Below, piece by piece: positions 25,939-33,190 of a stretch of DNA of 58,497 bases (positions are counted from its first letter, which is position 1; the number at the start of each line of letters is the position of its first letter). This DNA is from Clostridia bacterium (GTDB lineage: Bacteria > Bacillota > Clostridia > Oscillospirales > CAG-272): assembly GCA_017531925.1 (NCBI GenBank), contig JAFXKD010000020.1, positions 1 to 58,497 of the forward strand, given 5' to 3'. A program made the position numbers and the translations under genes. A model generated the notes under the pieces. It was not told the origin of the DNA and made no database searches. It saw only the letters and a program-made list of their open reading frames with translations.

Positions 25939-26718
25939 ATGAAAAAGATATATGCTATATTGCTGATATTGTCATTGACTGTTTCATTGCTCTCATTCGT
26001 AGGATGTGAATTTGATTTTCCGGGAATGACAGTACCCAGCTCTTCCACATCCACAACAAAGCCTAAAACAAGCTCTACAACATCGACCACTTCCACTACA
26101 CAAAAGGGTGATGGAGGCGATCCCGACCAACCAGAGATAGGTTCTGTCGGACTTTTGTATGAGCTTATCGACAATGTTGCAGGATTTAAGGTCGTTGGTA
26201 TAGGTAGCTGTAAAGATAAGGAATTGGTAATTCCGAGTGAATATAAGGGATTGCCGGTGACTTCAATAGGCGCAGGTGCATTTGACAGCTGCGATATTAC
26301 AAGTGTTTACATTCCTAATACGGTCAACACTATTGAAGCGACTGCTTTCAAATGGTGCAGGTCGCTTAAAACGATAACCTTTGAAAACAACAGTAAGCTT
26401 GAATCCATTCAAGGTGATACTTTTGCTCTTTGTACGGCTCTTGAGAACATAGTTATTCCCGATACGGTCAAATATATTGGTGGTGGTGCATTTAATGAGT
26501 GTTTATCTATGAAAACGGTGGAAATGGGTTCCTCCGTTGAATATATCGGACGTCTCGCTTTTGGCGATTGTCTTTCTTTGGCTGAGATAAAATATAGCGG
26601 TACAGCAGAACAATGGGCAGAAATTGAAAAGGATACGCACTGGATAGGGAGTATAGATATAATGCGTTTTAATGTTGTTTGCTCCGATGAAACGTTATAC
26701 GTAGAAGAAAAAAATTAA
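25939..26718 (+). CDS. BspA-type leucine-rich-repeat lipoprotein
   Basis: A 259-residue surface lipoprotein. The signal peptide ends in LLSFVGC (Cys23). A Ser/Thr-rich linker (about 33-55, many SST and TTS runs) is followed by BspA/TpLRR repeats (about 75-240) with the pattern SIGAGAFDSCDITSVYIPNT, IEATAFKWCRSLKTITFE and YIGGGAFNECLSMKTVEM. Related proteins act in adhesion, but the ligand here is unknown. AAGGAG lies before the ATG. It has its own promoter and terminator. A much larger relative is encoded at 36145-38049. Confidence 0.9.
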   Translation: MKKIYAILLILSLTVSLLSFVGCEFDFPGMTVPSSSTSTTKPKTSSTTSTTSTTQKGDGGDPDQPEIGSVGLLYELIDNVAGFKVVGIGSCKDKELVIPSEYKGLPVTSIGAGAFDSCDITSVYIPNTVNTIEATAFKWCRSLKTITFENNSKLESIQGDTFALCTALENIVIPDTVKYIGGGAFNECLSMKTVEMGSSVEYIGRLAFGDCLSLAEIKYSGTAEQWAEIEKDTHWIGSIDIMRFNVVCSDETLYVEEKN

Positions 26719-26727
26719 ATATTTGAA

Positions 26728-26753
26728 AGAAGAGCCCCGGGCTCTTCTTTTTG
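26728..26753 (+). terminator. Terminator after the LRR lipoprotein gene
   Basis: Perfect 10-bp stem AGAAGAGCCC/GGGCTCTTCT with a one-base loop, followed by TTTTG. Confidence 0.92.
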
Positions 26754-26843
26754 TTATTCATTTGTCAACCAAAATTGATGCTGAATTAATACTTAATTAA
26801 TTATTGTGCGGTATAATTACAAAAAAATATGTGAGGTGAGATC

Positions 26844-27590
26844 ATGTCGGACGCGATGTGGACGATCATTATACTGTCATATCTATTTATGGTGTTTTCA
26901 ATGCTCGGGTGGGTGCTTGAGCTGTTTTTCAGGCGGTTCATCTCAATGAAAAAGTGGATAAACCCCGGACTTTTAAAGGGCCCCTATCTGCCAATTTACG
27001 GAACGGGCGTTGTGTGTCTTTACGTTTTTATACATATTATGAAGTCGTTTGAGGGCTATTTTGCAGTATCTTGGCTCTTTGATCTGAGCGTGATCGTGGG
27101 TATCGGCGCGCTTATGACTCTGATAGAGCTTATTGGCGGACTTATATTTATTCGCGGAATGAAGGTGCGCCTTTGGGATTATTCAAAGCGCTGGGGCAAC
27201 TACAAGGGAATAATATGCCCGCTTTATTCTCTCATCTGGACTGCGGCGGGCGCGCTTTTCTACTATGTCTTATTTGAGCCGCTCAATAATATGGTATATT
27301 CCTTTATTACACTTGATTGGCTGCTTTTTGCGGTTCTTTTGGTCGGCGTATTTTTCGGCATATTTATTGCGGATTTCTGCGAATCGGTACAGCTCGTTTC
27401 TAAGGTCGAGAAGCTTGCCAAGGAGATGAGGATGGAGGTCGATTGGGACAAGCTGAAATCGGAGATACGCGAGGAGCTTAAGAGCAAGAGCCTCAAAACG
27501 AGCTTTTTGTCCCCGTTCAATACTCCTTACGGCATAGCCGCGCATATGAAGATACACTTTGAAGGCAAGAGAAGAAACAAAAAAGATTAA
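26844..27590 (+). CDS. Putative ABC-transporter type IV membrane protein (PF06541-like)
   Basis: A 248-residue membrane protein with about five to six hydrophobic segments up to residue 180, followed by a charged cytoplasmic tail (about 190-248, KVEKLAKEMRMEVDWDKLKSE). The motifs SMLGWVLELFFRR, NPGLLKGPYLPIYGTG and WDYSKRWGNYKGIICPLYS identify the PF06541 family, annotated as putative ABC transporter permeases although no ATPase partner is near. Function not established. GTGAGGTGAG precedes the ATG. Confidence 0.82.
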   Translation: MSDAMWTIIILSYLFMVFSMLGWVLELFFRRFISMKKWINPGLLKGPYLPIYGTGVVCLYVFIHIMKSFEGYFAVSWLFDLSVIVGIGALMTLIELIGGLIFIRGMKVRLWDYSKRWGNYKGIICPLYSLIWTAAGALFYYVLFEPLNNMVYSFITLDWLLFAVLLVGVFFGIFIADFCESVQLVSKVEKLAKEMRMEVDWDKLKSEIREELKSKSLKTSFLSPFNTPYGIAAHMKIHFEGKRRNKKD

Positions 27591-27617
27591 GATTTTGCTA
27601 AAATTTTCACAAAACTA

Positions 27618-27646
27618 TTGATAATTTGACAAAAGTGTGATATATT
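27618..27646 (+). promoter_or_regulatory. Promoter of pgk-tpiA with a downstream inverted repeat
   Basis: TTGATA (27618-27623), 17 bp, TATATT (27641-27646). About 15 bases further on, TTGGGCA (27662-27668) and TGCCCAA (27678-27684) form a perfect 7-bp inverted repeat with a 9-base spacer in the 5' UTR. It could be an operator or an mRNA 5' hairpin. Confidence 0.65.
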
Positions 27647-27710
27647 AGTAAACGGTAGAGATTGGGCAAATAAAATATGCCCAAATACGTAATGAAAGGA
27701 ATTTATTAAA

Positions 27711-29030
27711 ATGACCTACAACAAGAAATGTATTGAAGATGTTGAGATCGTTGAGGGCGCGAGAGTTCTCGTAAGATGCGATTTCAACGTACCCCTCAAG
27801 GACGGCGTTATCACAAGTGATAAGAGAATCTTTGAGGCACTTCCCACTATTAAATATTTGCTTTCCAAGGGCGCAAGAGTTGTTCTTTGCTCCCACATGG
27901 GCAAGCCCCACAACATCCTTACAGAGGGCTTTGGTCTTACAAAGAAGGAAAAGAAGAAGGTTGAGGCTCTTCCCGAAGAAGAAAGAGAAGCAGCTAAGGC
28001 TGAGCTTCTTGCAAAGGCTCTTAAGAACGATAAGAAGAATCTCACACTCGCTCCCGTTGCGGCTCGTCTTAACGAGTACCTCGGCGGCGTTGTAACGTTC
28101 GCAGAGGACATCATCGGCGCTGACGCGCAGGCTAAGGTTGCAGCTCTTGAAAACGGCAAGGCAGTTCTTCTTGAGAACGTTCGCTTTGACGCAAGAGAAG
28201 AGAAGAACGGCGAGGATTTCGCAAAAGAACTTGCTAAATACTGCGATATCTACGTAAATGATGCATTCGGTACTGCTCACCGCGCTCACGCAACAACTGC
28301 AGGCGTTGCTATGTACGGCGGAGTTCCCGCAGTTTGCGGTTACCTCATTCAGAAGGAGATCGGCGTTATGGGTAAGGCTCTCACCTCTCCCGAGCGTCCC
28401 TTCGTTGCAATCCTTGGCGGCGCTAAGGTTGCAGATAAGCTCAACGTTATCAACAACCTTCTCACAAAGGTTGATACACTCATCATCGGCGGCGGAATGG
28501 CTTACACGTTCCTCGCAGCTAAGGGCTACGGCGTTGGAAACTCTCTTCTTGACGAAACAAAGATCGACTACTGCCGCGATATGATGGCAAAGGCAGAGGC
28601 TAACGGCGTTAAGCTCCTTCTTCCCGTTGATACAGTGGTCATTTCCGAGTTCCCCAATCCCATTGACGCACCCGTTGAGACGCTTACCGTTGATGCTGAC
28701 AAAATACCCGCAGACCGTGAGGGCTGTGACATCGGTGCTAAGACTCAGGCTCTTTATGCTCAGGCAGTTCTTGATGCTAAGACCGTTGTTTGGAACGGCC
28801 CTATGGGCGTATTTGAGAACCCCACACTTGCAAAGGGTACAATCGCTATGGCGGATGCTCTTGCTCGCTCCAGCGCAACAACTATCGTAGGCGGCGGCGA
28901 CAGCGCAGCAGCTTGCGAAACACTCGGTTTTGCTTCCAAGATCACACACATCTCTACAGGCGGCGGCGCATCTCTTGAGTTCCTTGAGGGACTTGAGCTT
29001 CCCGGTATCGCTTGTCTTGAGGATAAATAA
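27711..29030 (+). CDS. pgk: Phosphoglycerate kinase
   Basis: Glycolytic enzyme: 1,3-bisphosphoglycerate + ADP gives 3-phosphoglycerate + ATP. Clear signatures are [30 protein letters not shown] and C-terminal GGGDSAAA. At 439 residues it is about 40 longer than usual. The excess is a Lys/Glu-rich insert (about 68-105, [20 protein letters not shown]) after SHMGKPHN, before [10 protein letters not shown]. Codons are strongly biased, as expected for a highly expressed gene. It is followed by tpiA. Confidence 0.98.
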   Translation: MTYNKKCIEDVEIVEGARVLVRCDFNVPLKDGVITSDKRIFEALPTIKYLLSKGARVVLCSHMGKPHNILTEGFGLTKKEKKKVEALPEEEREAAKAELLAKALKNDKKNLTLAPVAARLNEYLGGVVTFAEDIIGADAQAKVAALENGKAVLLENVRFDAREEKNGEDFAKELAKYCDIYVNDAFGTAHRAHATTAGVAMYGGVPAVCGYLIQKEIGVMGKALTSPERPFVAILGGAKVADKLNVINNLLTKVDTLIIGGGMAYTFLAAKGYGVGNSLLDETKIDYCRDMMAKAEANGVKLLLPVDTVVISEFPNPIDAPVETLTVDADKIPADREGCDIGAKTQALYAQAVLDAKTVVWNGPMGVFENPTLAKGTIAMADALARSSATTIVGGGDSAAACETLGFASKITHISTGGGASLEFLEGLELPGIACLEDK

Positions 29031-29040
29031 TTGAACTATA

Positions 29041-29074
29041 TTTTTGCTGTGCTACACTTTGTGGCACAGCAAAA
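29041..29074 (+). terminator. Hairpin between pgk and tpiA
   Basis: TTTTGCTGTGC/GCACAGCAAAA, an 11-bp stem with a TACACTTTGTG loop. No long T-run follows, so it may be a partial terminator or an mRNA processing/stability hairpin rather than a full stop. Confidence 0.6.
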
Positions 29075-29096
29075 TTACGCATAAAGGAGAAATAGA

Positions 29097-29852
29097 ATGA
29101 GAAGATACGTTATAGCAGGAAACTGGAAGATGAATTTCACACCCTCCGAGGCAACTGCGTTTATTAATGAGGTAAAGCCCCTTGTTGAGGGCAAGAATAA
29201 TTGCGACATAATCTTTTGCGCTCCCTTCGTAACGATCGGTGCGGCTATGGAAGCGGCAAAGGGCTCAAATATCAAGATCGGCGCGCAGAACGTTCACTTT
29301 GAGGAAAAGGGCGCGTTCACAGGCGAGATCTCCGCTAAGATGCTCAAGGAGATCGGCGTTGAGTACGTAATCATCGGCCACTCCGAGCGCCGTCAGTATT
29401 TCGGTGAGACGGATCACACAGTAAATCTTCGAACAAAGGCAGCTCTTGCGGCAGGTCTTAAGGTCCTTCTTTGCCTTGGTGAGGTCAAGGAGGAGCGTCT
29501 TGCGGGCATTACTAACGAGGTAGTTGCTATGCAGACAAAGCTCGATCTTGCAGGAATTTCCGCAGAAGAGCTTAAGAACGTTATTATCGCTTACGAGCCC
29601 GTTTGGGCTATCGGCACGGGACTTACTGCAACTCCCGAGCAGGCTGACGAAACCTGTGGAGCTATCCGTGACGTTGTTGCTTCTCTCTATGGCAGAGAGG
29701 CTGCAGAGGAGCTTATCATCCAGTACGGCGGTTCTATGAACGACAAGAACGCGTCCGAGCTTCTTTCTAAAGCGAACGTTGACGGCGGCCTTATCGGCGG
29801 CGCGTCCCTCGTTGCAGAGAAGTTCAACGCTATCGTTGACGCGGCGCAGTAA
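29097..29852 (+). CDS. tpiA: Triosephosphate isomerase
   Basis: Interconverts dihydroxyacetone phosphate and glyceraldehyde 3-phosphate. The 251 residues include N9/K11 in GNWKMN, the electrophilic H95 in IIGHSERR, the catalytic base E167 in AYEPVWAIGTG, and the C-terminal GGLIGGASL phosphate loop. AAAGGAG precedes the start. Codon bias matches pgk. Confidence 0.98.
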   Translation: MRRYVIAGNWKMNFTPSEATAFINEVKPLVEGKNNCDIIFCAPFVTIGAAMEAAKGSNIKIGAQNVHFEEKGAFTGEISAKMLKEIGVEYVIIGHSERRQYFGETDHTVNLRTKAALAAGLKVLLCLGEVKEERLAGITNEVVAMQTKLDLAGISAEELKNVIIAYEPVWAIGTGLTATPEQADETCGAIRDVVASLYGREAAEELIIQYGGSMNDKNASELLSKANVDGGLIGGASLVAEKFNAIVDAAQ

Positions 29853-29872
29853 AGCCTTTATTTAATAACATT

Positions 29873-29912
29873 ATCCCTCCCAACAAAGCACAAAAAGTCG
29901 GGAGGGATTTTT
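29873..29912 (+). terminator. Terminator after tpiA
   Basis: ATCCCTCCC/GGGAGGGAT stem (29873-29908) with an 18-base loop, followed by TTTTTG. Confidence 0.85.
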
Positions 29913-29957
29913 GCTTTTCTGATATAATATCATCAGTAGTTGAAGGGAAGTGAATTT

Positions 29958-30779
29958 GTGAACGAATTAATGTGCGGATTGCAAAGAGCCATTGATTATA
30001 TCGAAGAAAATTTGTGTGAGGATCTTGAAATTTCAAAAATTGCGGCAAGAGCTTATCTATCACCGTTCTATTTTCAAAGAGTATTCAATGCCACCACGGG
30101 GTTGACGGTCGGTGAGTATATAAGAAACCGACGGCTCTCACTTGCCGCAGAGGAGCTTACGAAATCCGATGTTAAGGTTATTGAAGTTGCCCTTAAATAC
30201 GGGTACAACTCTCCGGACAGCTTTGCAAGGGCATTTGCTAAACTTCACGAGATTCTCCCGTCAAATGCAAGGGAAAAAGGCGCAAAAATAAAGTGTTTTG
30301 CACCGATTGTGATAAATATATCGTTAAAGGGTGGTACATTTATGAATTACAAAATTGTTGAAAAAGAAGCGTTTACAGTTGTTGGTAAGTGCAGAAGGTT
30401 TAATGCGGAAACATCTTACGTTGAAATTCCCAAGTTTTGGGACGAGCATTACGAAAACGGCGGTGGAGAGATCATCCGTGGAGTGTTTGGAGTATGCATT
30501 GACGGTGACGGCAAGGAATTTGATTATCTTATTGCCGATCTTTATTTTCCGTGGAATAAAATTCCCGAGGGATGCGTTGCAAGAGTAATTCCCGAAGGAA
30601 CGTGGGCGGTGTTCTCCTATACCGGAGAGTGTCCCGAGGCACTTCAGACCGTTAACACACAGGTTTGGACAGAATGGCTTCCAAGCTGCAAGGAATACGA
30701 GCTTGCAGGGAATTACAGCCTTGAATTTTACATTTCCGAAACCGAGGGTGAGATTTGGGTACCCGTCAAGAAAAAGTAA
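29958..30779 (+). CDS. AraC-family regulator with GyrI-like effector domain
   Basis: A 273-residue regulator. Residues ~1-105 hold two helix-turn-helix motifs of the AraC type (EISKIAARAYLSPFYFQRVFNATTG and VIEVALKYGYNSPDSFARAFAKLHEILP). Residues ~120-273 match a GyrI-like/effector-binding domain, as in Rob and BltR-type proteins that bind small hydrophobic ligands. The GTG at 29958 with GGGAAG 7 bases upstream is chosen over a TTG at 29940. Target genes are not evident; it is a single-gene unit. Confidence 0.9.
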   Translation: MNELMCGLQRAIDYIEENLCEDLEISKIAARAYLSPFYFQRVFNATTGLTVGEYIRNRRLSLAAEELTKSDVKVIEVALKYGYNSPDSFARAFAKLHEILPSNAREKGAKIKCFAPIVINISLKGGTFMNYKIVEKEAFTVVGKCRRFNAETSYVEIPKFWDEHYENGGGEIIRGVFGVCIDGDGKEFDYLIADLYFPWNKIPEGCVARVIPEGTWAVFSYTGECPEALQTVNTQVWTEWLPSCKEYELAGNYSLEFYISETEGEIWVPVKKK

Positions 30780-30789
30780 ATAATCAAGT

Positions 30790-30822
30790 TAAGCACTCAC
30801 CTTTTAGGTGGGTGCTTTTTTA
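30790..30822 (+). terminator. Terminator after the AraC gene
   Basis: AAGCACTCACC/GGTGGGTGCTT stem with a short TTTTA loop, one G-T pair, followed by a T run. Confidence 0.88.
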
Positions 30823-30893
30823 TGGAGGAGGTTAGCTTGCCCATGAACCGCTCGAGCCGCTGGGGCTCCGTTTTCCGCAAACTACACTCAGAG

Positions 30894-31270
30894 ACGTCAT
30901 CCTGAGCGAGGGCAACGCCCGAGACGAAGTTTTGGAAGTGGAGCATCGCGGAACGGACAAAACCAAGCGCTTCAGCACGCAGGGATCTACGAAGGAGTCT
31001 GCGCTACCCCTTCAATTCAAAGAAATATTTTCGTATTACTTGGGGTTTTGCGAGAAGGAAAAGTAACTTCACCTATGGAAAGTCACAAAGACTTCTTCGT
31101 AGATCCCCGTGCGAGGCACGGGTTTTGCATCGGCTCGCTTCGATTGATTGTTATGATGAGTTCAAAAGTGCAGGGCTCCCTCAGCAAGACTTCGTCTCGC
31201 TGGCGCTCGCTGCGAACCCCCAAAGCTCGCGTTGCTCACTTCGGGGAACCCCAGCCGCTCAGGATGACGT
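30894..31270. mobile_element. Nested MITE/REP-like element with perfect terminal inverted repeats
   Basis: It begins ACGTCATCCTGAGCG (30894-30908) and ends in its exact reverse complement (31256-31270). Inner arms GGGATCTACGAAGGAGTCT (30982-31000) and AGACTTCTTCGTAGATCCC (near 31089-31107) also pair with one mismatch. No transposase ORF is present, so any movement would need help in trans. GTCATCCTGAGC...GGATCT motifs are widespread bacterial repeats. It carries 39-bp copy 2 near its right end. Confidence 0.75.
31214..31252 (+). repeat. 39-bp dispersed sequence, copy 2
   Basis: Identical to 24974-25012 over 39 bases and in the same strand orientation, although the surrounding elements are in opposite orientation. 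Here it lies just inside the right inverted repeat of the nested element. Confidence 0.9.
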
Positions 31271-31376
31271 GTTGAGGGGGCGTTCGCGGTGGGCGGATGT
31301 TTGCTCGGGTGCACGGAGTGCCCCCCTACACGGGTAAGAGCGTAGCCGTTTTGCGTTTTATATGGCTATTCACACA

Positions 31377-31459
31377 GTAGCAAATTACAGATTTTTAAAG
31401 CGCCTGTTAAAATGCTTTAAAAATCGTTATGTGTCAATTCATTGACACAATTTGCGCGG
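31377..31459 (+). repeat. Core Y-module, copy B
   Basis: Outer stem GCAAATT (31380-31386)/AATTTGC (31449-31455). Hairpin A is GATTTTTAAAGC (31390-31401)/GCTTTAAAAATC (31414-31425). Hairpin B is GTGTCAAT (31431-31438)/ATTGACAC (31441-31448). Flanks match copy A; only hairpin B has a different, still perfectly paired, stem. Confidence 0.9.
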
Positions 31460-31705
31460 CTTTTGTCGGTTTAGCACTCACTAAACGTCTGTTGTGCGTA
31501 GCTTTATTAAGCTTTTGCGGAGCTTTTCTCGAAAAGCGACCATCCATAATCAAACTAACCTCCCAACAGATCAAAATTTTAATATTTTTTTGAAAACCTC
31601 TTTAATTTTTATAAATAATGTGTTATACTAATATGAATTATTATGTAAAATTGCGCCGATTTAGGCTTTCAGAGGCTTTTCGGCGGCAGAAGGACGGTGA
31701 AAAAT

Positions 31706-32083
31706 ATGGCAAATTATCGCAGAGGCAGAATAAACGATGAGGTACAGAGGGAGCTTGCGAGCATCCTTCGCGACGTAAAGGATCCGAGAGTCAAGGACGC
31801 ATTTGTGAGCATTACCGCGGTGGACGTTACGCCCGACCTCAAATATGCGAAGATATATTACAGCGCGCTTATGGGCGATAAAAAGGAGCTTGCAAAGGGA
31901 TTGAAATCCTCAGCGGGCTTTATAAGAAGTCAGATAGCGCAGAGGCTGAATCTGAGGATCACTCCCGAGCTTACGTTCATTCTTGATGACAGCGTGGCTC
32001 ACGGAGCGCACATTTCAAAGCTTCTTAACAGCATCACGTTTTCAGAGGATTTTGAAAACGAAGAAGAGAACGGTGAAGAATAA
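31706..32083 (+). CDS. rbfA: 30S ribosome-binding factor A
   Basis: A 125-residue KH-like assembly factor for the 30S subunit. The pattern RINDEVQRELASILRDVKDPRV, AVDVTPDLKYAKIYYS and C-terminal RITPELTFILDDS is diagnostic. The ATG at 31706 lies 8-11 bases after an AGAAGGACGG site; an upstream GTG (31697) is less likely. The TAA overlaps the ATG of nrnA. The tail is Glu-rich. Confidence 0.96.
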   Translation: MANYRRGRINDEVQRELASILRDVKDPRVKDAFVSITAVDVTPDLKYAKIYYSALMGDKKELAKGLKSSAGFIRSQIAQRLNLRITPELTFILDDSVAHGAHISKLLNSITFSEDFENEEENGEE

Positions 32084-33090
32084 TGCGCCGCGAATTCAGA
32101 GAATACACGCTTGACGAGGTCTGCGCACTGCTTGCAGACATAAAAAATACGCTCATTATCTATCACGTGCGCCCGGACGCGGACGCGATAGGAGCATCCT
32201 TTGCACTAAAGCTCGTGCTTGAGGCTATGGGAGCGCAGGCTCTTTGCGTTTGCGAGAGCGAGATACCCTCGCGCCTTGCATTTCTTACAGAGGAGCATCA
32301 GAGGAGCGCAAAGTTTGATAATATAGACAAAAGCTTTGAATTTGAACGCGTAATAACCGTTGATACGGCAAGTCCAAGTCAGCTCGGCGAGCTTCAGCAG
32401 CTGTTTTTGGACAGGGTGGATCTAATGCTCGATCATCACGAGAACGGGATAAGATATGCGGATAATTACGTCCGCGCCGATTACGCGTCCTCGGGCGAGA
32501 TAGTATTTGAGATCGCGGAAAGGCTCGTATCCCTTGGCAAGCTCGATAAAATACCGAGAAAGGTTTACGATCTCGTTTACGCCGCGCTTTCGAGCGATAC
32601 GGGATGCTTCAAATATTCCAACGTTTCGTCCCACGCCCATATATGCGCCGCCAGATTGCTCTCTGCGGGCGTAGATGCGGCCGAGATCAACCACAGGCTC
32701 TTTGACTGCAAGAGCGAGCAGATGCTTGCGGCGGAATCCGCGGGCTTTCAGAATATAAGATTTTATAATAACCGTAAGATAGCGGCGGTGCTTTTTCCGT
32801 ATGAGCTTAAGGTACAGCTTGGGGTCGAGGACGAGCATCTCGAGACTCTGGTTGACGTTGCGCGCGCGGTTGACGGCGTAAAGATAGCTATGAGCGTCCG
32901 TCAGTCAACGGCTCACCGCTCGTTCAGGATCTCTATGAGATCATCCTGCAGCTTTGACGTTTCAAGCGTAGCCAAGCATTTTGGCGGTGGCGGACATATC
33001 AAGGCGGCTGCCTGCACTATCGAAGCGGACTCCATTGAATTTGCTACCCGTCTTGTCGTTGACGAGATAATGCGCAGATGGGGAAAGTAA
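32083..33090 (+). CDS. nrnA: DHH-family nanoRNase/pAp phosphatase
   Basis: A bifunctional oligoribonuclease and pAp phosphatase of the DHH/DHHA1 family, 335 residues. Metal ligands lie in RPDADAIGAS (about 25-34), TVDTASPSQLG and DHHENGIRY (DHH near 119-121). The DHHA1 part ends with the GGGGHIKAAAC motif. Start overlaps rbfA by one base, as in many Firmicutes (rbfA-nrnA pair). Confidence 0.94.
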   Translation: MRREFREYTLDEVCALLADIKNTLIIYHVRPDADAIGASFALKLVLEAMGAQALCVCESEIPSRLAFLTEEHQRSAKFDNIDKSFEFERVITVDTASPSQLGELQQLFLDRVDLMLDHHENGIRYADNYVRADYASSGEIVFEIAERLVSLGKLDKIPRKVYDLVYAALSSDTGCFKYSNVSSHAHICAARLLSAGVDAAEINHRLFDCKSEQMLAAESAGFQNIRFYNNRKIAAVLFPYELKVQLGVEDEHLETLVDVARAVDGVKIAMSVRQSTAHRSFRISMRSSCSFDVSSVAKHFGGGGHIKAAACTIEADSIEFATRLVVDEIMRRWGK

Positions 33091-33190
33091 GTCGGGTGCT
33101 TAATTGCCATTTGGCACATCGAAAGAGAAATCAATAAACCATAAAAATAACATATCCTTTGCCCATTCGCAAAGGAGAAGGAGAATCATT

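Larger units (their letters stand above)
30831..31559 (+). repeat. Hairpin-mosaic intergenic element 3, with nested element
   Basis: This occupies nearly all of the 926-base gap before rbfA; no gene is supported. It is bounded by AGGTTAG (30829-30835) and CTAACC (31555-31560). It contains a nested palindromic-ended element (30894-31270), core module copy B (31380-31455), the conserved GTAGCTTTATTAAGC stretch and a tail hairpin GCTTTT/AAAAGC (31522-31537). Its right third aligns module by module with element 1. Confidence 0.83.

Noticed and set aside
27645..28949. 434-codon open frame antisense to pgk
   Set aside because: A shadow of a highly biased gene; the translation is Cys/Ser/Asn-rich nonsense with no domain.
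30894..31270. Insertion sequence
   Set aside because: Perfect inverted ends exist, but there is no transposase frame and no clear target duplication, so it is described only as a MITE/REP-like element.
31048..31337. Short frames in the 30.8-31.6 kb gap
   Set aside because: They lie across inverted repeats of the nested element and tail modules, with no ribosome sites.
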